Positions 26,016 through 34,016 of a stretch of 64,000 nucleotides of DNA are shown here, piece by piece; within the stretch, counting starts at the first letter, position 1; every line of letters starts with the position of its first letter. The notes beneath the pieces are model-generated. The model was not told the origin of the DNA. It did not search any database and worked only from the letters and a program-made list of their open reading frames with translations. Origin of the DNA: Ornithinibacter aureus (lineage in GTDB: Bacteria > Actinomycetota > Actinomycetes > Actinomycetales > Dermatophilaceae); the NCBI RefSeq assembly GCF_009858245.1, contig NZ_VMSB01000001.1:3353623-3417622 (forward strand), in the 5' to 3' direction. The position numbers were made by a program, and so were the translations under genes.

Positions 26016-26264
26016 ATGGCACGTCGTGCGATCAAGCTGGCGGCGCTCATCACCGTGGCCCAACAGGCCCGCGAGTACGCCCAGAAGAACCCCGCTCAGG
26101 TCAATGCGGCGCTGGGCCGTTTGGAGGACACCGTGCGCAGCAGGCTTCACCCGAAGTACTCGGCACACGTCGGCAAGGGCAGCCAAGCGCTGCGGTCCGG
26201 GCTCGGCATCGCCTCGGCCCCGCCACGGGCTGGACGGGTGCAGGAGACCCCGCCGCAGTCCTGA
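26016..26264 (+). CDS. small basic helical protein, antitoxin-like annotation style, function unknown
   Basis: An 82-aa protein: MARRAIKLAALITVAQQAREYAQKNP..., helical and basic, with a segment KYSAHVGKGSQALRSGLG and a Pro-rich tail. Similar short actinobacterial proteins of the pattern NPDQVN...LDK..KYSDKV are often labelled antitoxin-like (Rv0909 type) without clear proof; no toxin gene is adjacent here. A perfect ribosome site CCAGGAGGA lies 7 bases before the ATG, so it is likely translated. It is monocistronic, ended by the hairpin at 26286-26340, and convergent with accA3. Confidence 0.6.
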   Translation: MARRAIKLAALITVAQQAREYAQKNPAQVNAALGRLEDTVRSRLHPKYSAHVGKGSQALRSGLGIASAPPRAGRVQETPPQS

Positions 26265-26285
26265 CCCCAGTGCACCTGCTTCACA

Positions 26286-26340
26286 CCAGAGGGTTCACCT
26301 TTGCGCCACATCCGTTGTGGTGTCGAGGTGAACCTTCTGG
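26286..26340. terminator. bidirectional hairpin between convergent genes
   Basis: 15-bp arms 26286-26300 and 26326-26340 pair with one mismatch (GGTTCACCT/AGGTGAACC core); an inner CCACA/TGTGG adds a nested stem. It lies 22 bp after the small-protein stop and 48 bp from the accA3 stop on the other strand, placed to end both transcripts. Confidence 0.72.
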
Positions 26341-26387
26341 CATCGGGCGAGAAAGTTCTCGCGGCCGGATGTGGGGTGGGCGCCGGG

Positions 26388-28169
26388 TCAGGCGTTCTTG
26401 ATCTCGCAGAGCACGGCACCGTTGGACACCGTGGCGCCGACCTCTGCCGACAGGCCGGTGACGACACCAGCCCGGTGAGCGGTGATCGGCTGCTCCATCT
26501 TCATCGCCTCGAGCACCACGACGAGGTCACCTGCCGCGACCGTGGCGCCCTCCTCGACCGCGATCTTGACGATGGTGCCCTGCATCGGAGCGGTGAGGGA
26601 GTCGCCGGATGCCGCGGCACCCGCCTTCGCGCCCGTGGACCGCTTCGGCGCCTTCTTGCGGGCACCGTGCCCGCCGTGGCCGGCGCCGCCACCGAGGGAC
26701 AGGCCAGCGGGCAGGGAGACCTCGAGCCGCTTCCCGCCCACCTCGACGACGATGCTCTGGCGGTCCTGCGCCTCGGGGGCGTCAGCGGAGCCGCCGGAGT
26801 AGGCCTCGATGGTGTTGTCGAACTCGGTCTCGATCCAGCGGGTGTGGATCGTGAACTTCTCGTCCGGGTCGGCCGGGGCGAAGGCCGGGTCGGCGACGAC
26901 GGCGCGGTGGAAGGGCGTGACGGTCGGCATGCCCTCGATGACGAGCTCGTCGAGCGCACGGCGGGCCCGGGCCAGGGCCTGCGTGCGGGTGCGGCCGGTG
27001 ACGATGAGCTTGGCGATCATCGAGTCGAACGCGCCTGCCACGGTGTCGCCCTCGAGCAGGCCGGAGTCCCAGCGGACCCCGGGGCCCTGCGGGACGCGCA
27101 TCGTCGTGACGGTGCCCGGCGCCGGGAGGAAGCCGCGACCGGCATCCTCGCCGTTGATGCGGAACTCGATGGAGTGTGCGTGCGGCTCGGGGTCTGGGTA
27201 GGTCAGGGCCTCACCGTCGGCGATGCGGAACTGCTCGCGCACCAGGTCGATGCCGGTGACCTCCTCGGAGACCGGGTGCTCGACCTGCAGGCGGGTGTTG
27301 ACCTCGAGGAAGGAGATGTCGCCCTGCGGCCCGACGAGGAACTCGCAGGTGCCGGCGCCGACGTACCCGGCGCGGCGCAGGATCTCCTTGGAGGCGCGAA
27401 CGAGCTCGGTGTGCTGCTCGTCGGTGACGAACGGGGCCGGGGCCTCTTCGACGAGCTTCTGGTTGCGCCGCTGGAGCGAGCAGTCGCGGGTGGAGACGAC
27501 GACGACGTTGCCGTGCTGGTCGGCCAGGCACTGGGTCTCGACGTGGCGGGGGTGGTCCAGGAAGCGCTCGACGAAGCACTCGCCGCGACCGAAGGCCGTG
27601 ACGGCCTCACGCACCGCCGACTCGAACAGCTCCGGGATCTCCTCGAGGGTGCGGGCGACCTTCAGCCCGCGGCCGCCGCCGCCGTAGGCCGCCTTGATGG
27701 CGACGGGCAGCCCGTGCTGCTTCGCGAACTCGACGACCTCGTCGGGGCCCTCGACGGGGTCGGGCGTGCCGGGAACGAGTGGCGCGTTGGCCGCGAGGGC
27801 GATGTGGCGTGCCTTGACCTTGTCGCCGAGGCTGTCGATGGCCTCGGGGCCGGGCCCGATCCACACCAGACCGGCGTCGATGACCTTCTGCGCGAAGCCG
27901 GCGTTCTCGGCGAGGAACCCGTAGCCGGGGTGCACGGCATCCGCGCCCGCCTGGTGGGCGACCTCGATCAGCTTGTCCTGGAGCAGGTAGGAGTCGCCGG
28001 GCGTCGTGCCCCCGAGGGCGTAGGCCTCGTCGGCCACCTTGACGTGCAGTGCGTCGCGGTCGGGCTCGGCGTACACGGCGACGGACGCGATCCCGTGGTC
28101 GGTGCAGGCGCGGGCGATGCGGACGGCGATCTCACCGCGGTTGGCGATGAGGACTTTGCTGATGGCCAT
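26388..28169 (-). CDS. accA3: acetyl/propionyl-CoA carboxylase alpha subunit (biotin carboxylase + biotin carrier)
   Basis: A 593-aa fusion. Biotin carboxylase domain: [17 protein letters not shown] at the start, [17 protein letters not shown]-grasp glycine loop [30 protein letters not shown] linker rich in Gly/Ala/Lys precedes the biotin carrier domain, whose lysine is K557 in EAMKMEQ. It carboxylates its own biotin with ATP and bicarbonate and passes CO2 to beta subunits, presumably AccD5 (42870-44498) and possibly the beta subunit at 34013-35578. Actinobacteria use one AccA3 for several carboxylases. ATG start at 28169. Monocistronic here. Confidence 0.95.
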   Translation of the reverse strand: MAISKVLIANRGEIAVRIARACTDHGIASVAVYAEPDRDALHVKVADEAYALGGTTPGDSYLLQDKLIEVAHQAGADAVHPGYGFLAENAGFAQKVIDAGLVWIGPGPEAIDSLGDKVKARHIALAANAPLVPGTPDPVEGPDEVVEFAKQHGLPVAIKAAYGGGGRGLKVARTLEEIPELFESAVREAVTAFGRGECFVERFLDHPRHVETQCLADQHGNVVVVSTRDCSLQRRNQKLVEEAPAPFVTDEQHTELVRASKEILRRAGYVGAGTCEFLVGPQGDISFLEVNTRLQVEHPVSEEVTGIDLVREQFRIADGEALTYPDPEPHAHSIEFRINGEDAGRGFLPAPGTVTTMRVPQGPGVRWDSGLLEGDTVAGAFDSMIAKLIVTGRTRTQALARARRALDELVIEGMPTVTPFHRAVVADPAFAPADPDEKFTIHTRWIETEFDNTIEAYSGGSADAPEAQDRQSIVVEVGGKRLEVSLPAGLSLGGGAGHGGHGARKKAPKRSTGAKAGAAASGDSLTAPMQGTIVKIAVEEGATVAAGDLVVVLEAMKMEQPITAHRAGVVTGLSAEVGATVSNGAVLCEIKNA

Positions 28170-28480
28170 GCTTCGGACTCTAGCGTGACCAGCGGCGCGA
28201 TCGACCGGTGGTGGGGCGCCGCTCGTGCTGCGGTGTGACGTACTCCACGAGCGGTCGTCCCCGACGTCGAAACGGTCGTCCCGGACGTCGAGAGGAGGCA
28301 ACACGCGCAGCGTCGAGCCCACCCCTGCGTGTTGCCTCCCCTCGACGAGGGCTCGACAGCCTCGCCGGGCGCAGACGCCACGTGCGGGTGAGTGTCCGAG
28401 CTCATGGCGCCTCCGCGCCGGGCAGGAGGACGATGAAGGTGCACCACCTTAGGTGATGGACCAACGACGAGGAGCCCGCG
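28170..28480. other. 311-bp intergenic region between divergent accA3 and DUF2157 genes
   Basis: No supported gene. It contains an imperfect direct repeat around GGTCGTCCC...GACGTCGA at about 28254-28291 and the TCGAGAG-family hairpin at 28286-28347. The last 15 bases before 28481 hold a ribosome site GAGGAG. I could not define a promoter with confidence in either direction. Confidence 0.6.
28286..28347. repeat. TCGAGAG-family hairpin in a divergent intergenic region
   Basis: Arms 28286-28310 and 28325-28347 pair over 23 bp with one mismatch and a two-base bulge. The sequence CGTCGAGAGGAGGCAACACGC is shared almost exactly with the hairpin at 18900-18959. Here it lies between two divergently transcribed genes, so a plain terminator role does not explain it. 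Confidence 0.72.
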
Positions 28481-29758
28481 ATGACCGCGCCGCCCACCAT
28501 CCCCCCGGACGCACCTGCTGGTTCGCCCGGTCAGCCCGGTCCGCCGGGCCCCACCCCTCACACCCCCGTCGTCGTCACCGCGACCCCCCGTCAGCTGCAC
28601 TGGCTGGAGGGCCAACTGGCCCACTGGCAGTCCGAAGGGCTCGTCGACCCGGTTGCCGCCTCGGCCATCCGCAACCGCTACGTCGCGAGCCGGCGCTTCA
28701 CCCTCTCGCACATCGTCCTCACCCTCGGGGCCTGCTTCGTCGGGCTCGGCCTGATCTGGCTCGTCGCGTCGAACCTGGACCAGATGTCGCCGCTCGTGCG
28801 CTTCCTGCTCATGGTGGTGATCTGGCTGGGGCTCATCGGTGCCGCCGAGGTGCTCGCCGCGCGCCGCGAGCGCGAGGGCGACACGGCATCCCCCGTCGTG
28901 GGCGCGGTGCGCCTGCTCGCCGCGGGTGCCTTCGGGGCCGTGGTGTTCCAGGCGGCGCAGAGCCTGCAGGTTCCGGCGTTCGAGCCGATCCTCGTCGGGG
29001 TGTGGGGTCTGGGCGCCGTGCTGTGGGCGTATGCCGTCCGAGGGCTGGCGCCCCTCGTTCTCGGCATCGGTCTGATCGCCTTCTGGTTCCTCTGGCAGGT
29101 CATGAGTGGCGGGGAGGGCGCCTTCGCCGTCTCGACCGCCCTCGCGGTCGCTGCCCTGGCCGGGGTCTCGATCGGGGTGGTGCACAACATCCTCGGCTGG
29201 CGAGACTTCGCCCTGCCGTGGCGCGAGATCGGGGCGGCGCTGGGCCTGGTGGCGTTGTTCATCGCCGCGTTTCCGTTCGCCTGGGGTGAGGCTGCGGGCA
29301 GCATCGCGCTGTGGCTCGGCCTCGCGGTCGCGGGCGGTCTCGCCGTGCTGGCCCTGGCGCGCGGAGGCCGCATCGACCGGTTCGAGGTGGCCCTGTCGGC
29401 GCTGGCGCTGGCCCTGACGATCGCGCTGTCGCTGTGGCGCTTCGACCAGGACGTCATGGACACGGCCAACCTGCCGCCCGGGGCGTGGGCACGTGCCGTC
29501 TTCGCCGTCGTCGCCTACCTGCTCGTCGCGAGCGGGTATGCCGTGCTCGGCGGGATGCGGGACGCGAGCCGCCTCACGTGGCTGGCGACCGGGGCCCTGG
29601 TCATCTTCGTGACCGTTCAGGCATTCGCCGTGTTCGCTCCGATCGTGTCGGGTGCGGCGCTGTTCCTCATCGTCGGCCTCGTCCTGCTCGGCACCGGCAT
29701 CCTCGCCGACCGGGGCCGGCGACGGCTCGTGAGCGAGACCAAGGAGGCCCTGTCATGA
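28481..29758 (+). CDS. DUF2157 domain-containing membrane protein
   Basis: A 425-aa protein. A Pro-rich N-terminus precedes RQLHWLEGQLAHWQSEGLVDP, the soluble start of DUF2157 (PF09925). About ten to twelve hydrophobic segments follow, among them HIVLTLGACFVGLGLIWLVA, FLLMVVIWLGLIGAAEVLAA, LALALTIALSLW and ALFLIVGLVLLGTGILAD. Its stop overlaps the next ATG (ATGA), and the downstream GDYXXLXY protein is the usual genetic partner of DUF2157 proteins in many bacteria. Function unknown; a membrane complex of the two is a reasonable inference. Ribosome site GAGGAG at 28468-28473. Confidence 0.9.
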   Translation: MTAPPTIPPDAPAGSPGQPGPPGPTPHTPVVVTATPRQLHWLEGQLAHWQSEGLVDPVAASAIRNRYVASRRFTLSHIVLTLGACFVGLGLIWLVASNLDQMSPLVRFLLMVVIWLGLIGAAEVLAARREREGDTASPVVGAVRLLAAGAFGAVVFQAAQSLQVPAFEPILVGVWGLGAVLWAYAVRGLAPLVLGIGLIAFWFLWQVMSGGEGAFAVSTALAVAALAGVSIGVVHNILGWRDFALPWREIGAALGLVALFIAAFPFAWGEAAGSIALWLGLAVAGGLAVLALARGGRIDRFEVALSALALALTIALSLWRFDQDVMDTANLPPGAWARAVFAVVAYLLVASGYAVLGGMRDASRLTWLATGALVIFVTVQAFAVFAPIVSGAALFLIVGLVLLGTGILADRGRRRLVSETKEALS

Positions 29759-30333
29759 CCACCATCGAGACCGGCATCCGACCCGATCCGGCGCAGCAGC
29801 CGCTGCCCCCGACGGGGCGCAGCCGAAACGGGCACCTCGCCCGGGTCGTGGGGGTGGTGCTGACCAGTCTGGCGCTGCTCGCCGTCGCTCTCTGGCCGCA
29901 GCTGTCGGCGCGGTTCACCGGCGACGAGGTCGTGCTGCGGGTGCAGCCCGTCGACCCGATCGACCCCTTCCGCGGTGCCTACGTCGACCTCGACTACCCC
30001 GACCTGCCCCGCCAGCAGTTCGACGAGGGCAACCCGCTCACCGAGGAGGAGCAGCAGGCCCTGGACGCCGCGCGCGGCACCGCCTACGTGCCGCTGCGGC
30101 AGCAGGGCGAGGTCTGGGTCGGTGGCGAGATCGTGCGCACGGCGCCGACCGACGGGCTCTACCTGACCTGTGACGACTCCAGCTGGCGGTTGCGCTGTGG
30201 CATCGAGAGCTGGTTCCTGCCGCAGGGCGAGGCCAGGGCGCTCGAGGATGCCGTTCGCGACGGTCGCGCGGTGGCCACGGTTCGCGTCGACGGGTCGGGG
30301 CACGCCGCCCTGGTCGACGTGGAGACCCGCTGA
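29755..30333 (+). CDS. GDYXXLXY domain protein
   Basis: A 192-aa protein with one N-terminal membrane helix (VVGVVLTSLALLAVALWPQ) and an extracytoplasmic domain beginning GDEVVLRVQPVDPIDPFRGAYVDLDY, the family motif (PF14345). Here the usual RGDYVxLxY reads RGAYVDLDY, with Ala in place of Asp, a modest departure. Two Cys in LTCDDSSWRLRCGIESW may form a disulfide. It is translationally coupled to the DUF2157 gene by a 4-bp overlap. Function unknown. Confidence 0.88.
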   Translation: MTTIETGIRPDPAQQPLPPTGRSRNGHLARVVGVVLTSLALLAVALWPQLSARFTGDEVVLRVQPVDPIDPFRGAYVDLDYPDLPRQQFDEGNPLTEEEQQALDAARGTAYVPLRQQGEVWVGGEIVRTAPTDGLYLTCDDSSWRLRCGIESWFLPQGEARALEDAVRDGRAVATVRVDGSGHAALVDVETR

Positions 30334-30379
30334 CCTGAACGGCTGGTGTCCCCGGGGCCGGCTCCTCCAGGAGGGCATC

Positions 30380-31249
30380 ATGTCCCCCATGAGCGATGAC
30401 GCCGTGGACCGGGCCCAGCGAGTGCTGGAAGAAGGCATCTCCACCGACTTCAGCAAGGCGATGTCGTACGGCGCCTACCTGGACCTCGACACGTTGCTCG
30501 CCGCACAGCATCCGCGCAGTGAACCCCAGCAGCACGACGAACTGCTCTTCATCATCCAGCACCAGGTCGCCGAGCTCTGGCTCAAGCTGCTGCTGCACGA
30601 GATGCACTCGGCCCGCGCCCTCATCGCCGCCGACGAGCTCCCGCCGGCGCTGAAGCGGCTGGCCCGGGTCAAGCACGTGCAGAAGCAGCTCGTGGAGCAG
30701 TGGGACGTCCTGGCCACCCTCACCCCGAGTGAGTACGCGCAGATCAGGCCCTTCCTCGCGACGAGTTCGGGGTTCCAGAGCCACCAGTACCGGGCCGTGG
30801 AGTTCCTGCTCGGCAACAAGAACGCCGACATGGTGCGCGTCTTCGAGCACAGCCCCCACGAGCACGCCGAGCTGATGCGCCTGCTCGGTGAACCGACGAT
30901 CTACGACGAGTTCCTGCGCTTCCTCGCCCGGCGCGGGTACGCCGTTCCCGAGGCGGTGCTCGAGCGCGACGTCACCCAGCCCTACCGGCTCGATGAGGAC
31001 CTCGTCGCGGTGTTCGAGGCGGTGTACGCCTCGCCGTCCGAGCACTGGGGCGTCTACGAGACCTGCGAGGAGCTCGTCGACATCGAGGACCTGTTCCAGC
31101 AGTGGCGCTTCCGCCACCTCCAGGTCGTCACCCGCACCATCGGGCACCGGCAGGGCACCGGTGGGTCGAGCGGAGTCGGCTTCCTGCGCAAGGCGCTCGA
31201 CCTCACGTTCTTCCCCGAGCTGTACGCGGTGCGCGCCCTCGTGGAGTGA
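30380..31249 (+). CDS. kynA: tryptophan 2,3-dioxygenase
   Basis: Haem enzyme (289 aa) oxidising L-tryptophan to N-formylkynurenine. Motifs: MSYGAYLDLDTLLAAQHP, DELLFIIQHQVAELWLKLLLHE near the N-terminus, TSSGFQSHQYRAVEFLLG, and RTIGHRQGTGGSSGVGFLRKALD with the haem-ligand His and substrate-carboxylate loop. The length is typical. A good ribosome site CCAGGAGGG lies 5 bases before the ATG at 30380; another ATG at 30389 is possible. No kynurenine formamidase or kynureninase is nearby, so the remaining pathway must lie elsewhere or be missing. Confidence 0.95.
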   Translation: MSPMSDDAVDRAQRVLEEGISTDFSKAMSYGAYLDLDTLLAAQHPRSEPQQHDELLFIIQHQVAELWLKLLLHEMHSARALIAADELPPALKRLARVKHVQKQLVEQWDVLATLTPSEYAQIRPFLATSSGFQSHQYRAVEFLLGNKNADMVRVFEHSPHEHAELMRLLGEPTIYDEFLRFLARRGYAVPEAVLERDVTQPYRLDEDLVAVFEAVYASPSEHWGVYETCEELVDIEDLFQQWRFRHLQVVTRTIGHRQGTGGSSGVGFLRKALDLTFFPELYAVRALVE

Positions 31250-31269
31250 GCAGCGGCAATACTCAGCCC

Positions 31270-32193
31270 ATGCCTCGCGTCATCCACACCGCCCAGGCCC
31301 TCGTCGACGCCGTGATGGAGGTGCCGTCCCTGCCGGTGCGCGGCGGCAACGTCATGGCGACGTCGTACCGTCGCTACGCAGGGGGAGCGGTGACCATCCT
31401 GCTCGCCGCGGCGCGCTCGGGCGTCGAGTGCGTGCACGCGGGGGCCGTCGGCACCGGGCACAACGGTGACCTCGTGCGGGCGGCGCTGGCCGCCGAGGGG
31501 GTGACGCTGTCGGCGCCACCGGTGGCCGACCTCGACACGGGCGTGTGCGTCGTGCTCGTCGAGCCCAGTGCCGAACGCACCTTCGTGACCACCCAGGGTG
31601 CCGAGCGGCAGATCACGCTCGATTCGCTCGCGGCATCCGCCCCCGAACCCGGAGACCTCGTGTGCGTCAGCGGGTATTCCCTGGTGGGCCGCACCCGTGA
31701 CCCGCTCGTCGAGTGGTTGGACACCCTGGCCGATGGTGTCGTCGTCGTCCTCGACCCCGGGGCAACCTTCGCCGGCCTGGCCGAGCCGCTGCGTCACCGG
31801 GTGCTCGCACGCACCGATGTCTGGACCGGCAACGCCGACGAGGCAGCCGCGCTCACCGGGGTGCGGGGGATGCGCGAGGCCGCCGAGGTCGTCGCCACCC
31901 TCCTCGCACCGGATGCCGTGACGATCGTTCGCGACGGCGCTCGCGGGTGCGCGGTGCGCGAGTCCGGCCGCACGACGCACTGCCCGGGGCACCCGCAACG
32001 GCCGGTGGACACCAACGGCGCGGGGGACACCCACACCGGGGTGCTGCTCGCGGAGCGGGCCACGGGGGCGTCGTGGGCTGACGCTGCTGCCCGGGCGAAT
32101 GCGGCAGCGGCCATCAAGGTGACCCGACGCGGCCCGGACACGGCCCCGACCCGGGCCGAGATCGACGCGTTCCTGGCGGGCCAGCCCCGCTGA
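31270..32193 (+). CDS. PfkB family carbohydrate kinase
   Basis: A 307-aa ribokinase-like kinase. N-terminal VPSLPVRGGNVMATSYRRYAGGAVTILLAAARSG is split by the family's usual di-Gly substrate loop (YAGGAV), and the C-terminal signature DTNGAGDTHTGVLLAE contains the catalytic Asp and anion hole. Substrate unknown: it lacks clear markers for fructose 1-phosphate or adenosine kinases, though ribose or a nucleoside is plausible. It begins 20 bp after kynA, on the same strand, without an obvious strong ribosome site. The relation to tryptophan breakdown is unclear. Confidence 0.88.
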   Translation: MPRVIHTAQALVDAVMEVPSLPVRGGNVMATSYRRYAGGAVTILLAAARSGVECVHAGAVGTGHNGDLVRAALAAEGVTLSAPPVADLDTGVCVVLVEPSAERTFVTTQGAERQITLDSLAASAPEPGDLVCVSGYSLVGRTRDPLVEWLDTLADGVVVVLDPGATFAGLAEPLRHRVLARTDVWTGNADEAAALTGVRGMREAAEVVATLLAPDAVTIVRDGARGCAVRESGRTTHCPGHPQRPVDTNGAGDTHTGVLLAERATGASWADAAARANAAAAIKVTRRGPDTAPTRAEIDAFLAGQPR

Positions 32194-32257
32194 CCTGCGG
32201 GGGTCGAGGTGTTACCGCACGTGGATCCGTGCAGGAATCCCTCGAATCAGCAGTACC

Positions 32258-32731
32258 TCAGCGGACGCTGCCCGGCTCGTCCAATCCCTCGAGGTCCTCG
32301 CGGCAGCGTCGCTCGAAGTCCGCCAGCTCGGCCAGCGTCGACTCGAGGTCCCGGCGCCGCTGCTCGAGGTCGGTGCGGCGCTCGCCGATCTGGGCCAGGA
32401 CGTACTCGAGCTGGCTGCGCCGCCCCCGCGGCGCGTCGTAGAGGTCGATGATCGTGCGGATCTCCTCGAGCGGGAAGCCGAGCCGCCGGCCCCGCAGGAT
32501 GAGCCCGAGCCGGGTGCGGTCTCGCCGGTGGTACACGCGGGCCGTTCCCCGTCGCTCGGGAGAGATGAGGCCGAGCTCCTCGTAGTGACGCACGGTCCGG
32601 TGCGTGACGCCGAACTCCTCCGCCACCTGGGCGATGGACCACGTGCGGTCGCGCTCGGCGGGCCCTGCGTGGCCGGAACGGGCGCGGCGAGCGGCGGGTG
32701 AGCGCACGGCATCCGTCGTGGGACTTGTCAT
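32258..32731 (-). CDS. MerR family transcriptional regulator (LiuR-like)
   Basis: A 157-aa MerR regulator: after a basic N-terminal tail, the winged helix-turn-helix spans WSIAQVAEEFGVTHRTVRHYEELGLISPER (split: WSIAQVAEEFGV, THRTVRHYEELGLI) with wing TARVYHRRDRTRL, then GRRLGFPLEEIRTIIDLYD and a coiled coil RRTDLEQRRRDLESTLAELAD for dimerisation. No metal-binding Cys set is seen. It is divergent from an acyl-CoA dehydrogenase/carboxylase operon and a perfect 16-bp palindrome lies in the 97-bp gap. This fits LiuR-type control of branched-chain acyl-CoA catabolism; effector unproved. Confidence 0.88.
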   Translation of the reverse strand: MTSPTTDAVRSPAARRARSGHAGPAERDRTWSIAQVAEEFGVTHRTVRHYEELGLISPERRGTARVYHRRDRTRLGLILRGRRLGFPLEEIRTIIDLYDAPRGRRSQLEYVLAQIGERRTDLEQRRRDLESTLAELADFERRCREDLEGLDEPGSVR

Positions 32732-32749
32732 GGGAGGCAGTATTGCTTT

Positions 32750-32765
32750 ACGTTGACGTCAACGT
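32750..32765. promoter_or_regulatory. perfect 16-bp palindrome, probable MerR operator
   Basis: ACGTTGACGTCAACGT is its own reverse complement. It lies 18 bp upstream of the MerR start and 63 bp upstream of the acyl-CoA dehydrogenase start. MerR-family dimers bind such dyads between the -35 and -10 elements, and LiuR sites described in proteobacteria share the ACGT...ACGT spacing. TTGCTT at 32744 could be a -35 element for the rightward promoter. Confidence 0.68.
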
Positions 32766-32828
32766 CAAGAACGTGTCACCGCCGCGCCACCGAGATCCGG
32801 TGTCCGGCCCCTGCGCGAAGGAGCGCCG

Positions 32829-34016
32829 ATGTTCGAGCTGAGCAAGGACCACGAGGACTTCCGGGCGGTCGTGCGCGACTTCGCCACCGAGGCCGTCGAG
32901 CCTCATGTCGCCCAGTGGGACCGTGACCACCACTTCCCGGCCGGCCTCGTGCCCCGCATGGGCGAGCTCGGGCTGTTCGGGCTCGTCGTCCCCGAGGCGT
33001 ATGGCGGCTCGCTCGAGGACGCCGACGGCGGCGCCTTCACCAGCCTGTGCATCGCGATCGAGGAACTCGGCCGCGTCGACCAGTCGATCGGCATCACCCT
33101 CTCGGCGGGGGTGGGGCTCGGCATCAACCCGATCCTCACCTACGGCACCGACGCGCAGAAGGAGCGCTTCCTGCCCGACCTCGTCGCAGGCCGCGCGCTC
33201 GCGGGCTTCGGGCTCACCGAGCCGGATACCGGGAGCGACGCGGGTGCCACGCGCACCAGGGCGGTGCTCGAGAACGGCCAGTGGGTGGTCGACGGGTCGA
33301 AGGCGTTCATCACGAACTCCGGCACCGACATCACCTCGGTCGTCACCGTCACCGCCCGCACCGGGACCGACGCCGACGGTCGCCCCGAGATCTCGGCGAT
33401 CATGATCCCCTCGGGCACGCCCGGGTTCACCGTCGAGGCGCCCTACGACAAGCTCGGCTGGAACATCTCGGACACCCACGGGCTGTCCTTCGCCGGCTGC
33501 CGTGTGCCCGAGGAGAACCTGCTCGGACAGCGCGGCCACGGCTTCCGCCAGTTCCTCAAGACCCTCGACGACGGGCGGATCGCGATCAGCGCGCTGGCCC
33601 TGGGCCTCATCACCCGGATGCGCGAGGAGGCCACCGCCTACGCGAAGACCCGCACCGCGTTCGGGCGGCCCATCGGGGTCAACCAGGGCGTCGCGTTCCC
33701 CATCGCCGACCTGCTCGTCATGGAGGAGAACTCGCGCCTGCTGACCTACCGGGCCGCGTGGCTGAAGGACGAGCAGGAGGCCGGGCGCCGCTCGGTCGCT
33801 GACGTCAAGCAGGCGGCGGCCGTGGCCAAGCTCTACACCTCAGAGGCCGCCGTCACCGCGACCCGGATCGCCACGCAGGTGTTCGGGGGCAACGGCTTCA
33901 TGGAGGAGTACCCCGTGGCTCGGTTCTACCGCGACGCCAAGATCCTCGAGATCGGCGAGGGCACGTCCGAGGTGCAGCGCATGGTCATCGCCAAGTCACT
34001 CGGCCTGCCGTCATGA
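32829..34016 (+). CDS. acyl-CoA dehydrogenase (short/branched-chain type)
   Basis: FAD-dependent acyl-CoA dehydrogenase, 395 aa, oxidising an acyl-CoA to the 2-enoyl-CoA and passing electrons to ETF. Motifs: GLTEPDTGSDAGATRTRA (FAD/substrate), KAFITNSGTD, QVFGGNGFMEEYPVARFYRD and ILEIGEGTSEVQRMVI. The Glu of GEGT is at the catalytic-base position of short- and medium-chain enzymes; canonical isovaleryl-CoA dehydrogenases have a non-acidic residue there, so FadE19-like short/branched-chain activity is more likely than strict isovaleryl specificity. Ribosome site GAAGGAG. Stop overlaps the carboxylase beta start (ATGA). Regulated, by position, from the 32750-32765 operator. Confidence 0.93.
   Translation: MFELSKDHEDFRAVVRDFATEAVEPHVAQWDRDHHFPAGLVPRMGELGLFGLVVPEAYGGSLEDADGGAFTSLCIAIEELGRVDQSIGITLSAGVGLGINPILTYGTDAQKERFLPDLVAGRALAGFGLTEPDTGSDAGATRTRAVLENGQWVVDGSKAFITNSGTDITSVVTVTARTGTDADGRPEISAIMIPSGTPGFTVEAPYDKLGWNISDTHGLSFAGCRVPEENLLGQRGHGFRQFLKTLDDGRIAISALALGLITRMREEATAYAKTRTAFGRPIGVNQGVAFPIADLLVMEENSRLLTYRAAWLKDEQEAGRRSVADVKQAAAVAKLYTSEAAVTATRIATQVFGGNGFMEEYPVARFYRDAKILEIGEGTSEVQRMVIAKSLGLPS

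Noticed and set aside
26016-26264. Toxin-antitoxin pair based on the small antitoxin-like protein
   Set aside because: No toxin partner adjoins it: lpdA ends upstream and the next gene, accA3, is convergent.
30380-32193. Kynurenine-pathway operon
   Set aside because: Only tryptophan 2,3-dioxygenase is present; the next gene is a PfkB kinase and no formamidase or kynureninase is nearby.
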